A stretch of DNA of 55,325 nt from an uncultured Lachnospiraceae bacterium (GTDB lineage: Bacteria; Bacillota_A; Clostridia; Lachnospirales; Lachnospiraceae), in assembly GCA_910577835.1 (NCBI GenBank), contig CAJTOU010000023.1, forward strand, positions 1-55,325, given 5' to 3'. The translations under genes were made by a program, and so were the position numbers. The notes beneath the pieces were generated by a model, which was given only the letters and a program-made list of their open reading frames with translations, did no database searches and was not told the origin of the DNA. Each line of letters starts with the position of its first letter. Within the stretch, counting starts at the first letter, position 1. This document shows positions 51,611 through 55,325 of this stretch, piece after piece.

Positions 51611-53265
51611 AAAAACGAAATGGATTTACCGTGATGCGCAAGCTGATTGGTCTTGTAAAGCCTCTTGCCGGCTTTATGGTGCTTGCGGTTCTAATGGGGC
51701 TGTTCGGACATCTCTGTGCTTCCTTTATTACAATTTTGGGCGGATATGCGGTGCTTTTTCTTTTGGATTTTGATACATCGCTGACATTAACTGTGATAAC
51801 GGTATGTGTACTTCTTTTTGCTGTGCTGCGTTCCGTACTGCGTTATGCAGAACAGGCATGCAACCATTTTATTGCTTTTAAGCTGCTGGCGCTGATTCGC
51901 GACCAAGTATTTAGGGCACTTCGAAAATTATGTCCGGCAAAACTGGAAGGAAGAGATAAAGGGGATTTGATTTCAGTCATTACATCCGATATTGAACTGC
52001 TGGAAGTATTTTATGCCCATACGATTTCACCTGCGGCGATTGCATTTTTATTTACGATTGTATTATGTGTATTTATTGGAAGGTATCATTGGCTCTTAGG
52101 TCTGCTGGCATTTGTGGCTTATCTGACGGTCGGGATAGTCATTCCTGTTATTATTTCCAGATTAAGTGGGGAGGACGGCATAAGATTCCGCACTAAATCA
52201 GGAGAACTTTCAGGCTTTGTTCTTGACAGTCTGAGAGGGCTTTCAGAAACAATGCAGTATGGGCAGGGAGAAAAACGTCTGGAAGAAATGAATATGCGAA
52301 CAGATATTTTATCTGAAGAAGAGGCACGAATGAAACGCAATGCCGGACGCAATGTGGCAGTTACCAATGCTGTAATTCTTGTATCGGACCTTGCCATGCT
52401 GTTTTTTTCAACTATCCTGTATCAGTCAGGCAGAGTGGATTTTTCCGGAGTGCTGATTCCAAGTATTGCGTTGTTTTCTTCCTTTGGTCCAGTAACTGCG
52501 CTTGCAAATCTTGGAAGTACACTGCAAAATACATTTGCAGCGGGGAACCGTGTGCTGGATATTTTGGAAGAAACCCCAGCCATAGAAGAAGTAAAGGATA
52601 AGCCGGAACTCATTTTTCAGGAAGCTCTTGCAGAGCATGTGACATTTTCCTATGATAGGGAAACGATTTTGAAAGATATTTCGCTGAAAGTTCCGAAAGG
52701 TTCTGTAATTGGAATTACCGGACGCAGTGGCAGTGGAAAATCGACTCTGTTAAAACTGTTTATGCGTTTTTGGGATGTATCAGAAGGCATGATAAAAATT
52801 TCCAATACCAATATTTCTGATATCAATACGGGCAATCTGAGGGATATGGAAGCCTTTATGACACAGGAAACACATCTGTTTCATGACAGTATTAAAAATA
52901 ATTTACGAATTGCAAAACTGGATGCAACGAATCAGGAAATAGAAGCAGCCTGCAAAAAAGCTTCTGTACATGAGTTTATTTTAAGTCTCCCTCAGGGCTA
53001 TGATACACCGGTGGGAGAGCTTGGAGATACATTGTCCGGCGGGGAACGGCAGAGAATTGGGCTTGCACGGGCTTTCCTGCATAATGCTCCGTTTTTGCTT
53101 CTTGATGAGCCGTCGAGCAATCTGGACAGTTTGAATGAAGCGGTGATTCTTAAATCACTTCAGGAGGAAAGAGAAAATAAAACCGTTTTACTGGTGTCTC
53201 ACCGTAAGTCCACGATGCGTATTGCAGATACAGTGTATTCCGTAGAAGGCGGGAGGATGAGCTGA
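51607..53265 (+). CDS. CydC-like ABC exporter, permease-ATPase fusion
   Basis: 552 residues from the ATG at 51607, overlapping the previous stop (ATGA). Membrane domain about 1-310 (GFMVLAVLMGLFGHLCASFITILGG, LRYAEQACNHFIAFKLLALIRDQVFRAL, which is very like CydC). ATPase: GRSGSGKST, LSGGERQRIGLARAF, FLLLDEPSSNLDSLNE, VSHRKSTM. Note PSSNLD in Walker B. Pairs with the preceding CydD-like protein. Confidence 0.85.
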   Translation: MKKRNGFTVMRKLIGLVKPLAGFMVLAVLMGLFGHLCASFITILGGYAVLFLLDFDTSLTLTVITVCVLLFAVLRSVLRYAEQACNHFIAFKLLALIRDQVFRALRKLCPAKLEGRDKGDLISVITSDIELLEVFYAHTISPAAIAFLFTIVLCVFIGRYHWLLGLLAFVAYLTVGIVIPVIISRLSGEDGIRFRTKSGELSGFVLDSLRGLSETMQYGQGEKRLEEMNMRTDILSEEEARMKRNAGRNVAVTNAVILVSDLAMLFFSTILYQSGRVDFSGVLIPSIALFSSFGPVTALANLGSTLQNTFAAGNRVLDILEETPAIEEVKDKPELIFQEALAEHVTFSYDRETILKDISLKVPKGSVIGITGRSGSGKSTLLKLFMRFWDVSEGMIKISNTNISDINTGNLRDMEAFMTQETHLFHDSIKNNLRIAKLDATNQEIEAACKKASVHEFILSLPQGYDTPVGELGDTLSGGERQRIGLARAFLHNAPFLLLDEPSSNLDSLNEAVILKSLQEERENKTVLLVSHRKSTMRIADTVYSVEGGRMS

Positions 53266-53271
53266 TGATAA

Positions 53272-53523
53272 AAGATATGCAGTCCGGACTGTGCCGGACT
53301 TGATAGTTATGCAAGACAGAGAAGTGACTGCTGTCCGTTTATGGAAACAAAAACATTTTGTTCAAATTGCAGGGTACATTGCTATAAGACAGAGATGAGA
53401 GAAAAGATTCGTATGGTTATGCGGTTTTCTGGACCACGGATGATTTTTTATCATCCAGTGACAGCAATATGTCATGTAATAGAATCAAAGAAAGAAAAGA
53501 ATCGACTGGAGGAAACTTTATGA
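53272..53523 (+). pseudogene. 5'-truncated YgbA_NO (nitrous oxide-stimulated promoter) family gene
   Basis: The frame reads ICSPDCAGLDSYARQRSDCCPFMETKTFC, then SNCRVHCYKTEMREKIRMVM and RFSGPRMIFYHPVTAICHVI, a clear YgbA_NO family protein with its many cysteines. Relatives begin about 35 residues earlier; here a TAA at 53269 cuts the frame and there is no start codon before the internal ATG at 53341, which lacks a ribosome binding site. Either the gene is truncated or only residues from 53341 are made (60 residues). YgbA proteins are induced by nitric oxide in enterobacteria. The stop overlaps the DUF454 start. Confidence 0.7.
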
Positions 53524-53927
53524 AAATAAAAAAACTGTTATTTTTAATTCTTGGCTGTTTATGTCTGGGACTTGGCTGTATCGGGATTGTGCTTCCGATT
53601 TTACCCACCGTGCCATTTTTTCTTGTGACAGTTATCTGTTTTGCCAATTCGTCTCAAAAACTGCATGACTGGTTTATTCATACAAAGATGTATCAGAAAC
53701 ATTTGGAGTCCTTTGTAAAGAAAAAAGGGATGACTGCGCGGACAAAGGCAGGTATTATTATCAGCGTAACGCTGCTTATGGGCTTTGGATTTACCATAAT
53801 GCTGCTGAAAGGAATATATATTCCCTGTATGATACTTGCTTTTGTATGGCTCAGCCATATTGTTTACTTTGTATTTGGTGTAAAAACAATAACAATAGAA
53901 AAGGCAGGGGAACTTTCGCAGATGTAA
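53520..53927 (+). CDS. DUF454 (YbaN-like) inner membrane protein
   Basis: 135 residues from the ATG at 53520 with CTGGAGGAAAC just upstream. LGCLCLGLGCIGIVLPILPTVPFFLVTVICFANSS is the DUF454 signature, followed by KLHDWFIHTKMYQKHLESF and two further helices. Function unknown; relatives are often found near heme or iron genes. It overlaps the YgbA_NO remnant by 4 bp and is the last gene of the run that begins at 42512. Confidence 0.88.
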   Translation: MKIKKLLFLILGCLCLGLGCIGIVLPILPTVPFFLVTVICFANSSQKLHDWFIHTKMYQKHLESFVKKKGMTARTKAGIIISVTLLMGFGFTIMLLKGIYIPCMILAFVWLSHIVYFVFGVKTITIEKAGELSQM

Positions 53928-54201
53928 TGAAAAATGAAAAACACTTCTCACATAGATGGAAAGTGAAAGTAAGTTTTGATTAAAACAGATTGGATGCGTT
54001 GTCCATGGAAGTAAAAATAGATGCTATGTCGAATGCCTCAATTACATATATATTATACAATAAAATTGAGCAGGAGGGAGTAATAAACTCTCTCCTGCTC
54101 ACATGTGTATCAGGTACATGGTATGTTCTTTTTTATAACTACATCTTTACGAGGTCGGTTTCTGGTCAAACATATCATTCATTCATGTAGTAATACCAAA
54201 A
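53928..54201. other. Intergenic region with a strong hairpin
   Basis: Between convergent DUF454 and reverse transcriptase genes. GAGCAGGAG (54068-54076), then GAG, a 7-nt loop and CTC, closes on CTCCTGCTC (54092-54100); no T-run follows on the plus strand. It may be a terminator for either gene or part of a reverse-transcriptase-linked RNA. No coding sequence is convincing here. Confidence 0.5.
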
Positions 54202-55325
54202 TCAGGTTAAGTTTTTTAAGAATTCTGTACCCTGATTTATGATTTTCTCGTATCTTTTTGCATTTACGCTTTTCAGCCATGCGATTTTTCCTGAGATTTC
54301 ATATATTGTCTTACTAGATACAGAACCACCGGAATCTTTTAATTTCTGTGCATTATGTATAGAGGCTTTTAATATTTTCACCCATTTCTTAGGAACACCA
54401 ATTTCTTCGTTATTAATTACAATGCCAGTAATATACTGCCTGTTGTTTTTTCTTAATATATGGGTTTTTTCTTTTTGCATGTGAAAGCCTTCTTCTTCTA
54501 TAATTTTATGAATGCTGTTTAAAAAGCTTCCTATGGCGAGATTATCCGTATTGCCCATATAGCTGAAACTCATATCATCTGCATATCTTGTATAAGTTAT
54601 CCCCAGCTTTTTGCATAAACCATTGATACGTTTATCCAGCTTTTTGCATATGATATTTGTAATCATAGGGCTTGCTGGAGAGCCTTGCGGCAATATTCTG
54701 TCAGATGTCTTGATATATTTTATCTCTCCTTTTATTTCAAGCGGCATTCTCTCGCAGTAGGTGCAAATCATGGCAAGCAGTGACGCTATATAGCCAGAAT
54801 AGCCAAAGGATTGATATAAGCCTCTTACACGTTCAAATGTAATGGTAGGAAAAAAGTTTTCCAAATCAATATTTATCAGTAAATCAGGGCTTGTGTGATG
54901 TACTTTTGCGCCTGTAAGGACGGACCTTGATTTGATAAATCCATGGGATAAATCAGAAACCTCTACCTTTTGCAGAATCTGTTCTAATATTTGTTTCTGA
55001 GCAGCTTTCAATTGTGTTTTAGGCGCAGCTATATGACGCATTTTTCCATTTTTTTTCGGAATATCAAAACGGTAATAATTGTCAAATGTAATAACGTCCC
55101 TGTGATATACCAGATAGCGCAGGGTATTGTATTCTACCTGCAGAAATTCGGCAAGCTCTCTGTCTGTTTCTATGACAGGCATCTGGTTTTCTTTGAGCTT
55201 TTGGATATCTGTTTCTTTTTTTCCTAACAGGCTGGAATAGCCTTTGCCAATAAATAGAATATTTTCTGCTTTCCTTTTTTTCCACGCTTCTGATTTTAAC
55301 TGTTTTTGTCGTTCTCTTTCTGCTT
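54202..55325 (-). CDS. Retron-like reverse transcriptase (5' end outside window)
   Basis: The frame stays open from the window edge, so the ATG at 55180-55182 is probably internal. The 47 codons before it read AWKKRKAENILFIGKGYSSLL then GKKETDIQKLKENQ. RT motifs in order: FDIPKKNGKMRHIAAPK, LLINIDLENFFPTI (catalytic Asp), LPQGSPASPMITNI, YTRYADDMSFSY (catalytic YADD) and QYITGIVINN in the position of the retron VTG motif. GAKVHHTSPDLLINIDL sits where retron RTs have their X region. Retron RTs copy an adjacent structured RNA and act in anti-phage defence. The RNA normally lies upstream of the gene, here beyond base 55325. A DRT or group II type RT is less likely. Confidence 0.82.
   Translation of the reverse strand, partial: AERERQKQLKSEAWKKRKAENILFIGKGYSSLLGKKETDIQKLKENQMPVIETDRELAEFLQVEYNTLRYLVYHRDVITFDNYYRFDIPKKNGKMRHIAAPKTQLKAAQKQILEQILQKVEVSDLSHGFIKSRSVLTGAKVHHTSPDLLINIDLENFFPTITFERVRGLYQSFGYSGYIASLLAMICTYCERMPLEIKGEIKYIKTSDRILPQGSPASPMITNIICKKLDKRINGLCKKLGITYTRYADDMSFSYMGNTDNLAIGSFLNSIHKIIEEEGFHMQKEKTHILRKNNRQYITGIVINNEEIGVPKKWVKILKASIHNAQKLKDSGGSVSSKTIYEISGKIAWLKSVNAKRYEKIINQGTEFLKNLT

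Noticed and set aside
53990..54190. 66-codon plus-strand ORF between DUF454 and the RT gene
   Set aside because: No ribosome binding site, it runs through a strong hairpin, and the product is not recognisable.
1..55325. tRNA or rRNA genes
   Set aside because: I saw no cloverleaf with a GGTTCGAATCC-type arm and no rRNA signature on either strand by eye.

Overview
The window reads as an AT-rich Gram-positive genome, most likely a gut Clostridia/Lachnospiraceae-type Firmicute. The evidence is strong AGGAGG-type ribosome binding sites, TTG and GTG starts, consensus TTGACA/TATAAT promoters, lipoprotein signal peptides, NEAT and FIVAR surface domains, a BlaI-type repressor and YtrA-type GntR modules. 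Nothing in the sequence fixes the species.

Layout. 1-5.2 kb: a BlaI/MecI-type repressor cut by the window edge, a transglutaminase-like protein, a decayed PheT remnant beside a palindromic MITE-like element, then small genes (GyrI-like, DUF3795, SRPBCC, a Cys-rich DUF6144-like protein, PhnB-like VOC). 5.3-16.6 kb: a defence-type island with McrBC (McrB carries an EVE-like domain inside its AAA+ core), an Rpn/PDDEXK nuclease, a 1256-residue KAP/YobI-type membrane P-loop NTPase, and wrecked genes (GPP34, AlbA_2-type ATPase). 16.9-28.1 kb: a truncated HD-GYP protein, a chemotaxis receptor, a two-component system divergent from a lipoprotein/MacB-like ABC operon, a GntR-ABC operon and a PTS enzyme I fragment. 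28.1-34.5 kb: a LysR-linked redox cluster (flavodoxins, Fe-alcohol dehydrogenase, a broken aldo-keto reductase, an FMN reductase, a DUF4405 membrane protein). 34.6-36.9 kb: a MATE exporter behind a leader-peptide/terminator attenuator, and a TetR regulator with its own operator. 37.0-53.9 kb: an iron/heme locus. 53.9 kb to the end: a retron-like reverse transcriptase on the minus strand, running off the window.

The iron/heme block is the most coherent system. A YbtPQ/IrtAB-like ABC pair, an HMA protein plus DtxR-like regulator, and a long heme operon are each preceded by the same palindrome, GTTAG-N6-CTAAY (37051, 40886, 42411). The heme operon encodes a small secreted protein, a NEAT/FIVAR surface protein, an Shp-like heme protein, an IsdE-like lipoprotein, a FecCD permease, an ATPase, a CydDC-like ABC pair, a truncated YgbA_NO protein and a DUF454 protein. 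The simplest reading is one regulon for heme capture and import controlled by the DtxR-like protein.

The other notable items are RNA-level or architectural: the 18-codon leader peptide that overlaps an intrinsic terminator before the MATE gene, a six-cysteine insertion in the dimerisation domain of a histidine kinase, five degenerate 33-bp tandem repeats between mcrB and mcrC, and a repeated box-plus-hairpin element upstream of the redox genes. All functional assignments come from reading motifs by eye; no database search was possible.
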